Source of the DNA: Bacteroidales bacterium
Lineage (GTDB): Bacteria > Bacteroidota > Bacteroidia > Bacteroidales > F082
NCBI GenBank assembly: GCA_017561025.1
Contig: JAFZDU010000043.1
Span: 1 to 52,634, forward strand
Direction of reading: 5' to 3'
DNA: 52,634 nucleotides
Shown one piece after another: positions 42,065 through 51,706 of the stretch. Position numbers and translations under genes: made by a program. Each line of letters starts with the position of its first letter. Position 1 is the stretch's first letter. The notes below the pieces were generated by a model. That model saw only the letters and a list, made by a program, of their open reading frames with translations. It had not been told where the DNA came from and ran no database searches.

Positions 42065-43528
42065 TCATTTTTCCCAATGGAAAGGTTGTATCTGTGAATT
42101 AGGATCTTGCCATGATGGTTTTCTCAAGGCATATATAATAAATGGTACTGCCACAAATATTATACATCCGCCGAACATGACACCATACCATACGGCATTG
42201 CTGCCAGTAGCGATCTGTCCTGGAGGTATGAAGCTCAACACGAAAGCCAACAATGAGCCTAAGAAACCTACACCAGCGATTATCCACATCAAGAAATTGC
42301 CTTTCTTACCGATACGAAAATCACGAGGAGCGTCTTTCATGATATAACGCAGATAGATGGCTGCAGCAAACATCAAGAGATACATTATCAGATACAACAA
42401 CACAGTCATCTGTGACAATATCTGGTAGAAACTTTGCACTGAAGGCATTACAACAAAGAGAAGGCTTAATATAGTCACTATGCAGCCTTGAATTATCAAG
42501 ATATTGCTTTGCACTCCGAGCTTGTTGGTCTTTTGGAAGAATGGAGGAAGATAGCCAGCCTTTCCCACGACGAGCAAACCTTTTGATGGACCTGACACCC
42601 ATGTCAATACTCCGGCAAGCACACCGAAAGCAAGGGCGATGGCGAAGACAGGTGAAAGCCATGAGAGATGGAGGTATTTAAGATAATTGTCGAAACCTAT
42701 CAAAAGACTTTGTGTCAAGTTGATATTGTCTTGAGGGATGATGAAGCCAAGTGAATAGGTGCCAAGAACAAAGATTATCACAGTGATGAAAGCACCGATG
42801 AACACTGCCTTAGGATAACTTTTGGCAGGATTGTCCATCTCCTTGACGTGGACACCAGTCATCTCCATACCAGCATAGAAAAGGAAGATACTTGATGCAA
42901 GGACGAGATTGTCTAACTTGGCAAGGTCAGGCCAGAAACTGCCGCTTAAGTTCATCTGTATCTGACCTCCGGAAGCCCAATAATAGATACCAAAGATGAT
43001 GAGCAAGGCAGCAGGAATGATAGTACCGACAAGACCACCTATCTTTGATACCTTACCAACCCAGCCGAGACCTTTCAAAGAGATGAAAGTCGCAAGCCAA
43101 TAGATTACGAGCACCACGATGAGAGTGTAAATCTTATTGTCAGCCAATGCCATATCGTGTGTCGGATTCATGCCTATGAAGGCAAGTGACACAGCACCGA
43201 AGGTAAGAACAGTAGGATACCAGATTGTGTTCTGGAACCATTGAAGCCAGATGGCCAAGAAACCCAGACGCTTGCCGAAGGCCTCTCCGACCCAACGGAA
43301 TACACCGCCTTCTTTGTTAGAAAACATAGAAGCCAGCTCAGCCGCAACCAATGATGTCGGGATGAGGAAGACAAGAGCCGCAAAGAGATAATAGAAAGCC
43401 GAACTAAGTCCATATTCGGCCTCGGCCGGAAGCCCACGCAAGGAGACAACCGCCGTAACATTCATGATTGCTATAGTGAAGACACTTAACTTAGCAACAT
43501 TCTTTGTTTGATTTGAATCCATAAGCAT
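42065..43528 (-). CDS. APC-superfamily amino acid permease (GadC-like)
   Basis: 487 residues from the ATG at 43528; an in-frame TTG at 43549 would add 7. About 12 membrane helices with APC marks: NVTAVVSLRGLPAEAEYG in helix 1, AELASMFSNKEGGVFRWVGEAFG, GMEMTGVHVKEMDNPAKSYPKA in the helix 6 region, and WVSGPSKGLL. The pattern is closest to glutamate/GABA antiporter-type permeases, but the substrate is not certain. It probably exchanges or imports amino acids across the inner membrane. Its message ends at the terminator at 41998-42031, just before the divergent-looking protease promoter. Confidence 0.9.
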   Translation of the reverse strand: MLMDSNQTKNVAKLSVFTIAIMNVTAVVSLRGLPAEAEYGLSSAFYYLFAALVFLIPTSLVAAELASMFSNKEGGVFRWVGEAFGKRLGFLAIWLQWFQNTIWYPTVLTFGAVSLAFIGMNPTHDMALADNKIYTLIVVLVIYWLATFISLKGLGWVGKVSKIGGLVGTIIPAALLIIFGIYYWASGGQIQMNLSGSFWPDLAKLDNLVLASSIFLFYAGMEMTGVHVKEMDNPAKSYPKAVFIGAFITVIIFVLGTYSLGFIIPQDNINLTQSLLIGFDNYLKYLHLSWLSPVFAIALAFGVLAGVLTWVSGPSKGLLVVGKAGYLPPFFQKTNKLGVQSNILIIQGCIVTILSLLFVVMPSVQSFYQILSQMTVLLYLIMYLLMFAAAIYLRYIMKDAPRDFRIGKKGNFLMWIIAGVGFLGSLLAFVLSFIPPGQIATGSNAVWYGVMFGGCIIFVAVPFIIYALRKPSWQDPNSQIQPFHWEK

Positions 43529-43677
43529 TATATTTTCCCACTGAAACAACAGAATCAGGAAAATGTTTTAAAACAATCAATATTCATAAAAAATCACCAC
43601 AAACAAGTCTGCATCATATTCAACCATCATCACTAATTAAATTACAAATAAATTTTGGAAAGTAATGGGTTATTTTG

Positions 43678-43685
43678 TATATTTG
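43678..43685 (+). promoter_or_regulatory. Promoter -7 box for hpt-adk
   Basis: TATATTTG, 38 bases before the ATG at 43724. Confidence 0.68.
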
Positions 43686-43723
43686 CAAACGAGAATTTTT
43701 GATATTTATCAACTAAATTGAAT

Positions 43724-44260
43724 ATGAATACAATAAAGGTGCTTGACAAGGAATTCAAGCTATACATAAAACAAGAGGAGATAGAAACTGTCATTAAAGA
43801 CATCGCTAATCAAATCAATGAAGAATATAAAGACAGAAGCCCTCTGTTCTTAGTCATGCTCAACGGCGCCTTTATGTTTGCATCTCAGCTTTTCAAAGAA
43901 CTCACCATCGACTGTGAGACATCTTTCGTGAAATATGCTTCTTATGACGGAACCCAACGCACATGTGAGGTAAAGGAACTCATAGGACTGAAATCCTCCC
44001 TCGAAGGCCGCGATGTCGTCATTATCGAAGACATCATCGATTCCGGATACACAATGAAATGCATCATCCAGAAACTTAAAGACATGAAAGTGTCAAGCGT
44101 TAAAATCGCAACAATGCTCTTCAAACCTAACGCTTTCAAATTCGACTACAAAATAGACTACATCGGATTTAACATAGACAACGAATTCATTGTCGGATAC
44201 GGACTCGACTACAATGAACACGGAAGAAACTACGGCTCAATATATAAAGTCGTGGAATAA
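43724..44260 (+). CDS. hpt: Hypoxanthine phosphoribosyltransferase
   Basis: 178 residues from the ATG at 43724 (an in-frame TTG at 43718 is less likely). The PRPP-binding loop EDIIDSGYT (102-110) and VMLNGAFMFASQL are present. The enzyme salvages hypoxanthine and usually guanine to IMP/GMP in the cytoplasm. It is followed 32 bases later by adk; the two genes are neighbours or even fused in many Bacteroidota. Confidence 0.94.
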   Translation: MNTIKVLDKEFKLYIKQEEIETVIKDIANQINEEYKDRSPLFLVMLNGAFMFASQLFKELTIDCETSFVKYASYDGTQRTCEVKELIGLKSSLEGRDVVIIEDIIDSGYTMKCIIQKLKDMKVSSVKIATMLFKPNAFKFDYKIDYIGFNIDNEFIVGYGLDYNEHGRNYGSIYKVVE

Positions 44261-44292
44261 TTAAATCATTACAATGCTAAAATAAATTTATC

Positions 44293-44871
44293 ATGTTAAA
44301 TATAATAATCTTCGGACCTCCAGGCGCAGGTAAAGGTACTCAATCTGAACATATAAAGGAAAAGTACAACCTTACTTATATATCAACAGGACAAGTGCTT
44401 CGTGCTGAAATGGCAGCAGGTACAGAAATAGGTTTAAAGGTGAAAGACATCATCGAACATGGAGGCCTCGCATCAGACGAGATCGTCACTGAGATAATAG
44501 AGAAATTCATCCTCAACCACTCCGATAGCAACGGATTCCTCTTCGACGGATTCCCTCGCACAGTAAAACAAGCTGAGATTCTAGAAGAATTATTCAAGAA
44601 ATATAATATGGAACTCAACGGCGTGCTCAGCCTCGAAGTGCCAGAAGAACTCCTCATAGAACGCATGCTCGAACGCGGCAAGACCAGCGGACGCGCCGAC
44701 GATAACATCGAATCTATACACTTCAGATTCGTCGAATACGAAAACAAGACAAAACCTGTCCTCCATTTCTATGAAGACAGGAAATGCCTACACCCTATCA
44801 ACGGCGTCGGCACTATAGAAGATATCTTTGAAGACCTCTGCAAAACAATTAATTCAATTCATAATGCGTAA
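44293..44871 (+). CDS. adk: Adenylate kinase
   Basis: 192 residues. P-loop GPPGAGKGT (8-16), the AMP-binding DGFPRT segment and RMLERGKTSGRADDN. The LID is the short form without zinc-binding cysteines, as expected for a ~190-residue Adk. Interconverts AMP + ATP and 2 ADP. In one transcript with hpt, linking purine salvage and nucleotide balance. Its 3' end runs into a short-repeat array. Confidence 0.96.
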   Translation: MLNIIIFGPPGAGKGTQSEHIKEKYNLTYISTGQVLRAEMAAGTEIGLKVKDIIEHGGLASDEIVTEIIEKFILNHSDSNGFLFDGFPRTVKQAEILEELFKKYNMELNGVLSLEVPEELLIERMLERGKTSGRADDNIESIHFRFVEYENKTKPVLHFYEDRKCLHPINGVGTIEDIFEDLCKTINSIHNA

Positions 44872-44912
44872 TGCTCAATGCATAATCAATTATGAATCAT
44901 GCATTACATTAA
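44862..44912. repeat. Degenerate short-repeat/palindrome array between adk and malQ
   Basis: Words ATAATGCG, TAATGCTC, AATGCATAATC, ATTATGAATC, ATGCATTAC. GTAATGC and GCATTAC with inner CATAAT/ATTATG can form an imperfect hairpin. It supplies an extra in-frame ATG for malQ. Confidence 0.6.
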
Positions 44913-44913
44913 A

Positions 44914-46887
44914 ATGAGTCGTCAAGATCTCTCCAATACAAAGGCCTTTAAGGTGTTGTTAAAAGATAAAAACGGCATCGGCTGCAACCCTAAATTCGCA
45001 GGTGTAGCCGTGCCGGTTTTTTCGTTAAAAAGCAACGACAGCTTCGGAATAGGAGATTTCAACGACTTAAAACACCTGAGCGACTGGTGCCACAAAGTAG
45101 GCATTAAAATAATACAAATACTGCCTATCAACGATACCCGCACCGACAATTCATGGGACAACTCATATCCATATAAAGCCATATCAACAAAAGCATTGCA
45201 TCCTATCTATCTTAACCTTCATATGATGGGCAGGCTTGAAGATGAAAACGATATGGATTATTTCAAAAGACAGAAAGACTTGCTGAATGCCAAAGACTTC
45301 GTAGATTATCCCGAAGTAATGAAAATCAAAGACAAGTTTTTCAAGAAGATTTTCTCACAGACTTGGGACAAAGTCAGCAACAGCAACGACTATAACATCT
45401 TTTTTGAGAACAACAAAGAATGGCTTGTTCCTTACGCCTATTTTTGCAGCCAACAGCCAGCAGCCAACAGCCGACAGCATGAATTATATTACTTCCTGCA
45501 ATATCATCTCGACAAACAGCTTATGGATGCTGTAGAATATATGCATCAGAAAGGAATCATTTTGAAAGGCGACATCCCAATCGGCATCGGACGTCATAGC
45601 GTAGAAGCATGGACATCACCACACCTTTTCAACATCGACTCACAGGCCGGAGCTCCGCCCGACAGCTTCGCTGCAGAAGGACAGAACTGGGGCTTTCCTA
45701 CATACAACTGGGAAGCTATGGCACAAGACAACTACAAATGGTGGCGTGAACGTCTTACTCAGATGAGCAGATACTTCGACGCATACCGCATCGACCACAT
45801 ATTGGGATTCTTCCGTATATGGGAGATACCTTACGAATCTACACAAGGACTGCTCGGACATTTCAGCCCTGCTATAGGTTACAGACAACAGGATATATGC
45901 AGACTGATGTCAATAGACAAAGAAAGATTGACAAAGCCTTACATCAGAGGACATTTCCTTCATGAATATTTCGGCGACTTCACTACAGAAGTAAGAGAAA
46001 AATACCTCAACGAGACTTCATTCAGCTATTTCGAACTAAAGCCAGAATTCGACACACAAAGAAAGATCAGCGATTATTTCTCTAACAATTACACCGTCAT
46101 CTCAGAAAAAGAACATACAATACGGAACGGGCTTCTCTCCCTGGCAGCAGAAGTTCTGTTCATGACAGACAAAAATAAGGAAGACATCATTCATCCTCGC
46201 ATCGCACTTCAGTTCACACATTCTTACAACGAACTCGACAGCTGCCAGAAAGACGAGATTAACAAGTTGTACGATGAATATTATTACCATAGAAACAACG
46301 AATTCTGGAAAGAAGAAGCACTGAAGAAACTACCTAAGATAATTGAATCAAGCGACATGCTGGTATGCGGTGAAGACCTCGGCATGGTGCCCGCATGCGT
46401 GCCTGAGGTGATGCAGCAACTCAATATATTAAGTCTGGAAGTACAGAGAATGCCTAAAAACCCAAATGAGACATTTGTCAACCCTAAGAACAATCCATAC
46501 TTAAGTGTCAGCACTACATCAACACACGACACTTCAACATTAAGAGGTTGGTGGGAAGAAAACGGCGAACTGACAAACCGTTTTTACAGAGAGATGCTGG
46601 GCCATCATGATGGCGCTCCTTATTTCGCAGAGCCCTACATTTGCAAGGAAATATTAGAACAGCATCTACATTCATCGTCAATGCTGACAATACTTCCAAT
46701 CCAGGATTATATCGCTATTGACGGAGAGTTCAGATGGGACTCAACACAAAGAGAACAAATCAACATACCAGCCGACCCTCATCATCATTGGTGCTATAAA
46801 ATGCATCAAAGTCTTGAATCCCTTAACGAGAGACAAGACTTCAATGATTCTATAAGTAAAATGATAAAAGATTCTGGAAGGAACTGA
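44914..46887 (+). CDS. malQ: 4-alpha-glucanotransferase (GH77)
   Basis: 657 residues from the ATG at 44914; an in-frame ATG at 44899 lies in a repeat array and would add MHYIK. The catalytic trio is visible: nucleophile Asp294 in YRIDHILG, acid/base Glu487 in CGEDLGMVP and Asp539 in STHDTSTLRGWW. The enzyme transfers maltooligosaccharide units in glycogen/maltodextrin metabolism. It lacks the N-terminal starch-binding modules of the ~890-residue Bacteroidota form. The loop after PYAYFC is very short and encoded by AGCCAAC-type heptamers where relatives carry a long RDKYGT...-type loop. Confidence 0.92.
   Translation: MSRQDLSNTKAFKVLLKDKNGIGCNPKFAGVAVPVFSLKSNDSFGIGDFNDLKHLSDWCHKVGIKIIQILPINDTRTDNSWDNSYPYKAISTKALHPIYLNLHMMGRLEDENDMDYFKRQKDLLNAKDFVDYPEVMKIKDKFFKKIFSQTWDKVSNSNDYNIFFENNKEWLVPYAYFCSQQPAANSRQHELYYFLQYHLDKQLMDAVEYMHQKGIILKGDIPIGIGRHSVEAWTSPHLFNIDSQAGAPPDSFAAEGQNWGFPTYNWEAMAQDNYKWWRERLTQMSRYFDAYRIDHILGFFRIWEIPYESTQGLLGHFSPAIGYRQQDICRLMSIDKERLTKPYIRGHFLHEYFGDFTTEVREKYLNETSFSYFELKPEFDTQRKISDYFSNNYTVISEKEHTIRNGLLSLAAEVLFMTDKNKEDIIHPRIALQFTHSYNELDSCQKDEINKLYDEYYYHRNNEFWKEEALKKLPKIIESSDMLVCGEDLGMVPACVPEVMQQLNILSLEVQRMPKNPNETFVNPKNNPYLSVSTTSTHDTSTLRGWWEENGELTNRFYREMLGHHDGAPYFAEPYICKEILEQHLHSSSMLTILPIQDYIAIDGEFRWDSTQREQINIPADPHHHWCYKMHQSLESLNERQDFNDSISKMIKDSGRN
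45447..45482. repeat. Heptamer array inside malQ
   Basis: Successive units AGCCAAC, AGCCAGC, AGCCAAC, AGCCGAC, AGCATGA: five units with an exact 7-base period. They encode SQQPAANSRQHE. Confidence 0.75.
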
Positions 46888-46889
46888 GA

Positions 46890-47369
46890 TTATATCATAA
46901 CACGCATCTCCCCATTGTAATATCCGGTTATATCATTATCGTTCATGTCTTGGCAATCAAAACGAATTGTGTAAATCTCATCTGATTTTGAAACTCTCAT
47001 AAATCCAGCCCATATCACGCCTTCTATTTCATCTCCTACCACCCAAGCAGCGCGTTTTATTTTATGATTATATTGATCATCATACATATAAGGTACATAT
47101 AGACCACTTGGAAGATAGGTATTAACTTCAGAATAGACCAAGAAATTGATAGAATGAGAGTCATTATTCTCTGTATTATCTAAAACTAAACGCAACTGAT
47201 AATATCCATTTTCGAAGCCAAGATCTTCTAGTTTTGCATCATTGACAGTGTATGTGGTCTCACCTACTGTAAAATAACCTTCATTAGGATATTCACTGCC
47301 ACATGACATGAATGTCACTGCCATAAATGCTACAATTATAAAGCTAAGTTTTGCGATAAGTCTTTTCAT
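46890..47369 (-). CDS. Small lipoprotein, unknown function
   Basis: 159 residues from the ATG at 47369 (an in-frame ATG at 47378 would add MAY), with lipobox cysteine 23 (TFMSC). The mature part is a beta-rich domain (YFTVGETTYTVNDAKLED, YQLRLVLDNTENNDSHSINFLVYSE, EIYTIRFDCQDMNDNDITGYYNGEMRV), a pattern common in Bacteroidota lipoproteins without known role. It is convergent with malQ, separated by 2 bases, with no clear terminator between them. Function unknown. Confidence 0.8.
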   Translation of the reverse strand: MKRLIAKLSFIIVAFMAVTFMSCGSEYPNEGYFTVGETTYTVNDAKLEDLGFENGYYQLRLVLDNTENNDSHSINFLVYSEVNTYLPSGLYVPYMYDDQYNHKIKRAAWVVGDEIEGVIWAGFMRVSKSDEIYTIRFDCQDMNDNDITGYYNGEMRVMI

Positions 47370-47518
47370 ATATGCCATTTTTTAGATATTTTTTCAATGC
47401 GTAAAAATAATATATTTTTTTGATATAAAAATTACACAATCGTGATAAAATTGCACAATATTTGTAATGAAACGGGTACAAACATAACTAATATAATTAA
47501 CAACTAAAAAAAACTATT

Positions 47519-47908
47519 ATGGCAACAATCTCAGGAAAATACTTAGGAAACTTATGCAGTGAATTCACACACAATTTATCAGGTGCTAAAATAAGCGTCA
47601 ACGGACATGGAGAAGGATTCTCACCTGTCGATTTAGCAGCTACTTCATTGGCAGCATGTATGTTAGCAATGATGGGATATACAGCAGAAAGCAAAGGCAT
47701 CAATCTCGAAGGCTTAAGCATAGAAGTAGATAAAGTCATGGCTGACGCTCCACGCAGAATCGGAGAAATCAATGTGATAGTAAACTTCACCCAGGTATAC
47801 ACTGACAAAGAAAAGATGTTACTGCAGAAATCAGCAGAGACATGTCCTGTCAAGAAGACATTAAGCAGCGAATGTAAAATCAATGTAGTAATGAACTTCC
47901 CGAAATAA
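47519..47908 (+). CDS. OsmC-family peroxiredoxin-like protein
   Basis: 129 residues. The two OsmC/Ohr redox cysteines are Cys47 (SLAACMLAMMG) and Cys109 (AETCPVKKTLS), and GFSPVDLAATS matches the family. OsmC proteins reduce organic hydroperoxides in the cytoplasm; the short form here is closer to the YhfA-like branch. I could not find a good TAnnTTTG box upstream. A bidirectional terminator lies 30 bases after the stop. Confidence 0.9.
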   Translation: MATISGKYLGNLCSEFTHNLSGAKISVNGHGEGFSPVDLAATSLAACMLAMMGYTAESKGINLEGLSIEVDKVMADAPRRIGEINVIVNFTQVYTDKEKMLLQKSAETCPVKKTLSSECKINVVMNFPK

Positions 47909-47937
47909 GTCTAAAAGACTACAAGTAGAATAAAAAA

Positions 47938-47972
47938 AACAAGGCACCGAGATTATATTTTGGTGCCTTGTT
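47938..47972. terminator. Bidirectional terminator between the OsmC gene and the DUF4296 gene
   Basis: AACAAGGCACC / GGTGCCTTGTT, 11 bp. On the minus strand it is followed by TTTTTTTATTC, so it chiefly ends the recQ operon. Confidence 0.82.
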
Positions 47973-48008
47973 GCTTATAACTTGTTGTATTATGACCTTG
48001 TTGTCTTC

Positions 48009-48356
48009 CTACTCCTCCTTCATCTTCTGCTGTATGTTCTTAAAATTGGCGTGGACAGAATCCATTATTCTTTTCATAACTACAGGTGTTCCGTTATAGT
48101 AGTCAATGTTTTCTCTAAAGATAGAATCGTTGATGCCATAATGAGTAAACACTGCGTCAAAGCCTCTCGTCTTCAGATTAGATATCTTCATACTCTTTCC
48201 TCGTCTATGATTGATAGCGTTTTCCATTATATAAACATCTGTCATGACATCAACCATTTCTGTCTCTGACAATAAAACAGTCGGTGCTGTCACCTCTGTC
48301 TTTCTGCCGCCGCACGACATCAGAAGTAACAACACCGAAAGTGCCAATATTTTCAT
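48009..48356 (-). CDS. DUF4296-family lipoprotein
   Basis: 115 residues from the ATG at 48356, chosen because it lies 4 bases after the recQ stop while the longer frame overlaps recQ. Lipobox cysteine at residue 15 (LLMSC). The helical mature part with MVDVMTDVYIMENAI and FDAVFTHYGINDSIFRENIDYYN matches DUF4296 from memory, a Bacteroidota family of unknown role that is often encoded near other housekeeping genes. Cotranscribed with recQ. Confidence 0.85.
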   Translation of the reverse strand: MKILALSVLLLLMSCGGRKTEVTAPTVLLSETEMVDVMTDVYIMENAINHRRGKSMKISNLKTRGFDAVFTHYGINDSIFRENIDYYNGTPVVMKRIMDSVHANFKNIQQKMKEE

Positions 48357-48360
48357 ATTC

Positions 48361-50565
48361 TTAGTTACCAACTTCAGAGAAGAATTTAATTCTCATCAAA
48401 CGTACCTCTTCTTCTTCATAGTCATTGACGCCGAGAGCATCGAGAGCATCCTCAACAGTGTCGGAGTCGGCTTCACGGAAATATTCCATAATATCTTCTT
48501 GATGATATTCATCGATATTCTCTTCGATATAATAATTGATATCAAGGCGTGTACCGCTAGCTACAATGCTTTCTATCTCTGTAAGGAGTTCGTCAAATCC
48601 CATGTTTTTAGAATGAGCTATATCTTCGAGAGGAATCTTTCTGTCAATATTCTGGATAATGCTTATCTTCAATGCAGATCTGTTGACTGATGACTTAATC
48701 ACCATGTCGTTAGGACGGGTGATTTCATTTTCTTCAACATATTCCTTGATAAGATCGAGGAATGGCTGGCCGAATTTCTGAGCCTTGCCCTGACCGACAC
48801 CGACAATCTGAGTAAGTTCATCCATTGTAATAGGATACTGAATTGTCATGTCTTCGAGAGAAGGATCTTGGAAGATGACGAAAGGAGGAAGGTTCATCTT
48901 CTTAGCCATTGTCTTACGAAGGTCTTTCAGCATAGCGAACAAAGTCTTGTCTGTTCCGCTGTCTTTTCCGAAAGCTATTCTTTCTTCATCGAATTCCTCA
49001 TCTTCAGGATTGTCGTAGTCGTGATCTTTAGCCACCATGACAGGATAAGGTTTCTTTACGAATTCCTTACCTTCTTTAGTGACTTTCAGCACTCCGTATT
49101 CTTCAATATCTTTTGACAGCAATCCGTTGACTATAGCCTGACGTATGATTGATGTCCAGTATTTTTCATCATTATCATCACCTGCTCCGAAGAATTCGTT
49201 GCTATCATGTTTTGCTGTGATTATGTCGCCTGTTGCCTTGCCTGCAAGAAGCTCGGCTATATGTTTTGTCTTGAACAGCTGCTTTGTTGAAATGATAGCT
49301 TCTATAACGAGTTTAACGTCTTCTTTACCGTCGAAGCGCACCTTAGGATTGACGCAGTTGTCGCAAGCTCCGCAGTTTTCTTTATCATAAGATTCACCGA
49401 AATAGTGTAATAAAAGTTTATGGCGACATACTGATGATTCAGCATAAGTAACTGTCTCGTTAAGGAGTTCTCTAGCGATTTCTTGTTCTGCTACGTCTTT
49501 GCCTTTGTTGAATTTTTCCAGTTTATGGATATCTTCGTAGTCGTAGAATGCTATACACTTACCTTCGCCACCATCGCGGCCAGCTCTACCTGTTTCCTGA
49601 TAATAGCCTTCGAGGCTCTTAGGGATATCGTGGTGAATAACGAAGCGGATGTCTGGCTTGTCTATGCCCATTCCGAATGCTATTGTCGCCACAATGATAT
49701 CAGCTTCTTCCATAAGGAATTTATCCTGGTTGTCGCGACGTGTCTGGCTATCGAGGCCTGCGTGATAAGGCAATGCTCTGATTCCGTTTGCCACGAGCAC
49801 TTCTGCGAGTTCTTCAACTTTCTTACGGCTCAAGCAGTATACAATACCTGATTTGCCAGGGTTGCTCTTGATATATTTTATAATGTCTTTAACGACATCT
49901 TTGGTCTTAGGTCTTACCTCATAATAAAGGTTAGATCTGTCGAAAGAAGATTTAAAGACTTTAGCGTCGAGGATTTCAAGGTTTTTCATAATATCCTTCT
50001 GCACCTTCACCGTAGCTGTAGCAGTGAGAGCTATCACAGGCAATTTAGGGCATATGGCGTTTATAATAGGTCTAAGGCGTCTATATTCAGGGCGGAAGTC
50101 GTGACCCCATTCTGAGATACAGTGAGCTTCGTCGATAGCGAAGAATGAGATCTTCAATCCGCGAAGGAATTCCACTGTCTCTTCTTTGGTAAGTGACTCA
50201 GGAGCCACATAAAGCAATTTAGTCTTTCCGCTTGTGAGATCTTCTTTAACTTGAAGCAACTCTGCCTTTGAAAGCGATGAGTTCATAACATGAGCTATTC
50301 CGCTGTCAGCTCCGAAGTTACGAATCATATCAACTTGATTCTTCATCAAGGCTATCAAAGGTGAAACAACTATGGTAGTACCTTCACTCATCAAAGCAGG
50401 CAACTGATAACATAAAGATTTACCGCCACCTGTAGGCATAAGAACAAAAGTATTATTGCCGGCGAGGATACTTTTTATAATAGCTTCTTGGTTTCCTTTG
50501 AATTGTTCAAAACCAAAAACGTTTTTCAATAAATCGTGCAAACTATTTTCATTATTTTTTGCCAT
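48361..50565 (-). CDS. recQ: ATP-dependent DNA helicase RecQ
   Basis: 734 residues. Superfamily 2 motor with Walker A PTGGGKS (44-50), DEAH (145-148) and [10 protein letters not shown]; zinc-binding RQC cysteines Cys380, Cys398, Cys401 and Cys404 (ENCGACDNC); winged-helix region; and an HRDC domain at about 535-615 ([16 protein letters not shown]...ITQIVGVG-type). About 115 further residues follow the HRDC domain, acidic at the end. RecQ unwinds branched DNA in recombination and fork repair. First gene of a two-gene operon with a DUF4296 lipoprotein. Confidence 0.96.
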   Translation of the reverse strand: MAKNNENSLHDLLKNVFGFEQFKGNQEAIIKSILAGNNTFVLMPTGGGKSLCYQLPALMSEGTTIVVSPLIALMKNQVDMIRNFGADSGIAHVMNSSLSKAELLQVKEDLTSGKTKLLYVAPESLTKEETVEFLRGLKISFFAIDEAHCISEWGHDFRPEYRRLRPIINAICPKLPVIALTATATVKVQKDIMKNLEILDAKVFKSSFDRSNLYYEVRPKTKDVVKDIIKYIKSNPGKSGIVYCLSRKKVEELAEVLVANGIRALPYHAGLDSQTRRDNQDKFLMEEADIIVATIAFGMGIDKPDIRFVIHHDIPKSLEGYYQETGRAGRDGGEGKCIAFYDYEDIHKLEKFNKGKDVAEQEIARELLNETVTYAESSVCRHKLLLHYFGESYDKENCGACDNCVNPKVRFDGKEDVKLVIEAIISTKQLFKTKHIAELLAGKATGDIITAKHDSNEFFGAGDDNDEKYWTSIIRQAIVNGLLSKDIEEYGVLKVTKEGKEFVKKPYPVMVAKDHDYDNPEDEEFDEERIAFGKDSGTDKTLFAMLKDLRKTMAKKMNLPPFVIFQDPSLEDMTIQYPITMDELTQIVGVGQGKAQKFGQPFLDLIKEYVEENEITRPNDMVIKSSVNRSALKISIIQNIDRKIPLEDIAHSKNMGFDELLTEIESIVASGTRLDINYYIEENIDEYHQEDIMEYFREADSDTVEDALDALGVNDYEEEEVRLMRIKFFSEVGN

Positions 50566-50588
50566 AATCTCTTCAATGAAATTTTATT

Positions 50589-50596
50589 TATATTTG
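50589..50596 (+). promoter_or_regulatory. Possible -7 box for kdsD
   Basis: TATATTTG on the plus strand, 100 bases before the kdsD ATG; it lies inside the divergent recQ leader. Confidence 0.45.
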
Positions 50597-50638
50597 CAAA
50601 GTTTTGTTCAATACAAAATTCATAATTCGTCTCTTTGA

Positions 50639-50646
50639 CAAAGTTA
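50639..50646 (-). promoter_or_regulatory. Possible -7 box for recQ
   Basis: TAACTTTG on the minus strand, 73 bases upstream of the recQ ATG. Confidence 0.45.
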
Positions 50647-50696
50647 TGACTTTTAATTTTAAAGAAGCAAGAAAAAAATAACTTTTTTTAAAAAAT

Positions 50697-51653
50697 ATGG
50701 AAAACATCAAGGACATCGCAATTCAAGTAATTGACACTGAAGCTAATTCTATCTTAGGATTAAAAGAGCTTTTAACAGATAGTTTCAACGAAGTCGTAGA
50801 ATTAATCTTGAATTCTAAGGGTAATGTGATAGTTTCGGGCATTGGAAAGAGTGCAAATATCGCACAAAAAATCGTTGCGACCTTAAATTCCACAGGCACT
50901 ACAGCCGTTTTCATGCATGCTGCCGACGCCATCCATGGCGATTTAGGCATCATCAGAGACGAAGATGTGGTAATAATAATATCAAAAAGCGGAGAGACTC
51001 CTGAGATAAAAGTTCTCACTCCATTGATAAAAATCAGGAAAAACAAACTCGTGGCCATCGTTGGAAACACCAGGTCATATCTGGCTTCCGAGGCAGACTA
51101 CGTACTCGACACCACTGTCCCTTTCGAAGCATGTCCTAATAACCTAGCTCCTACCGCAAGCACCACAGCTCAGCTCGTCATGGGCGACGCTCTAGCCATC
51201 GCTCTCCTCAAATGCCGCGGATTCAGTTCTCAAGACTTCGCCAAATTCCACCCTGGTGGAGCATTGGGCAAACGACTTTACCTCAGAGTGGGCGACGTAT
51301 GCGTGAAAAACGCAACACCTATGGTAAATGAATCCGACATCATGACAAAGGTGATAATAGAGATTTCAGAAAAGCTGCTCGGAGCAACAGCCGTCATGAA
51401 CGACAACAATCTGACAGGAATCATAACAGACGGCGACCTCAGAAGAATGCTGATGAAACACCCTAATATCGAAGAGGTGAAAGCCGCCGACATCATGACG
51501 AAAAATCCTAAGACAATAGACAAAAACGACCTGGTCGTCAATGCCCTCGAACTCATGCAGCAGAAATCAATAACACAGCTGCCTGTGATGGAAGACGGCA
51601 AATATGTCGGAATGATTCACATCCACGATATTATAAAAGAAGGTATTTTATAA
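50697..51653 (+). CDS. kdsD: Arabinose-5-phosphate isomerase, KpsF/GutQ family
   Basis: 318 residues: an N-terminal SIS sugar-isomerase domain (VIVSGIGKSANIAQKIVATLNSTG, ISKSGETPE, HPGGALGKR) and two C-terminal CBS domains (GVITDGDLRR-type GIITDGDLRR and QLPVMEDGKYVGMIHIHDI). It converts ribulose 5-phosphate to arabinose 5-phosphate, the first step to Kdo. Followed 47 bases later by lptB; with waaA this covers synthesis, transfer and export of lipopolysaccharide parts. Cytoplasmic, probably tetrameric. Confidence 0.94.
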   Translation: MENIKDIAIQVIDTEANSILGLKELLTDSFNEVVELILNSKGNVIVSGIGKSANIAQKIVATLNSTGTTAVFMHAADAIHGDLGIIRDEDVVIIISKSGETPEIKVLTPLIKIRKNKLVAIVGNTRSYLASEADYVLDTTVPFEACPNNLAPTASTTAQLVMGDALAIALLKCRGFSSQDFAKFHPGGALGKRLYLRVGDVCVKNATPMVNESDIMTKVIIEISEKLLGATAVMNDNNLTGIITDGDLRRMLMKHPNIEEVKAADIMTKNPKTIDKNDLVVNALELMQQKSITQLPVMEDGKYVGMIHIHDIIKEGIL

Positions 51654-51680
51654 GCCATTGGCCTGGCCGTTGAACTTAAA
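51652..51680. repeat. Degenerate GCCATTGG ... TTGAACTTAAAAG repeat between kdsD and lptB
   Basis: GCCATTGGCCTGGCCGTTG and AACTTAAAAG share words and order with 27652-27690 and 42033-42058. Confidence 0.5.
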
Positions 51681-51706
51681 AGTAAAAAAAACATTAAATA
51701 TTGCAT

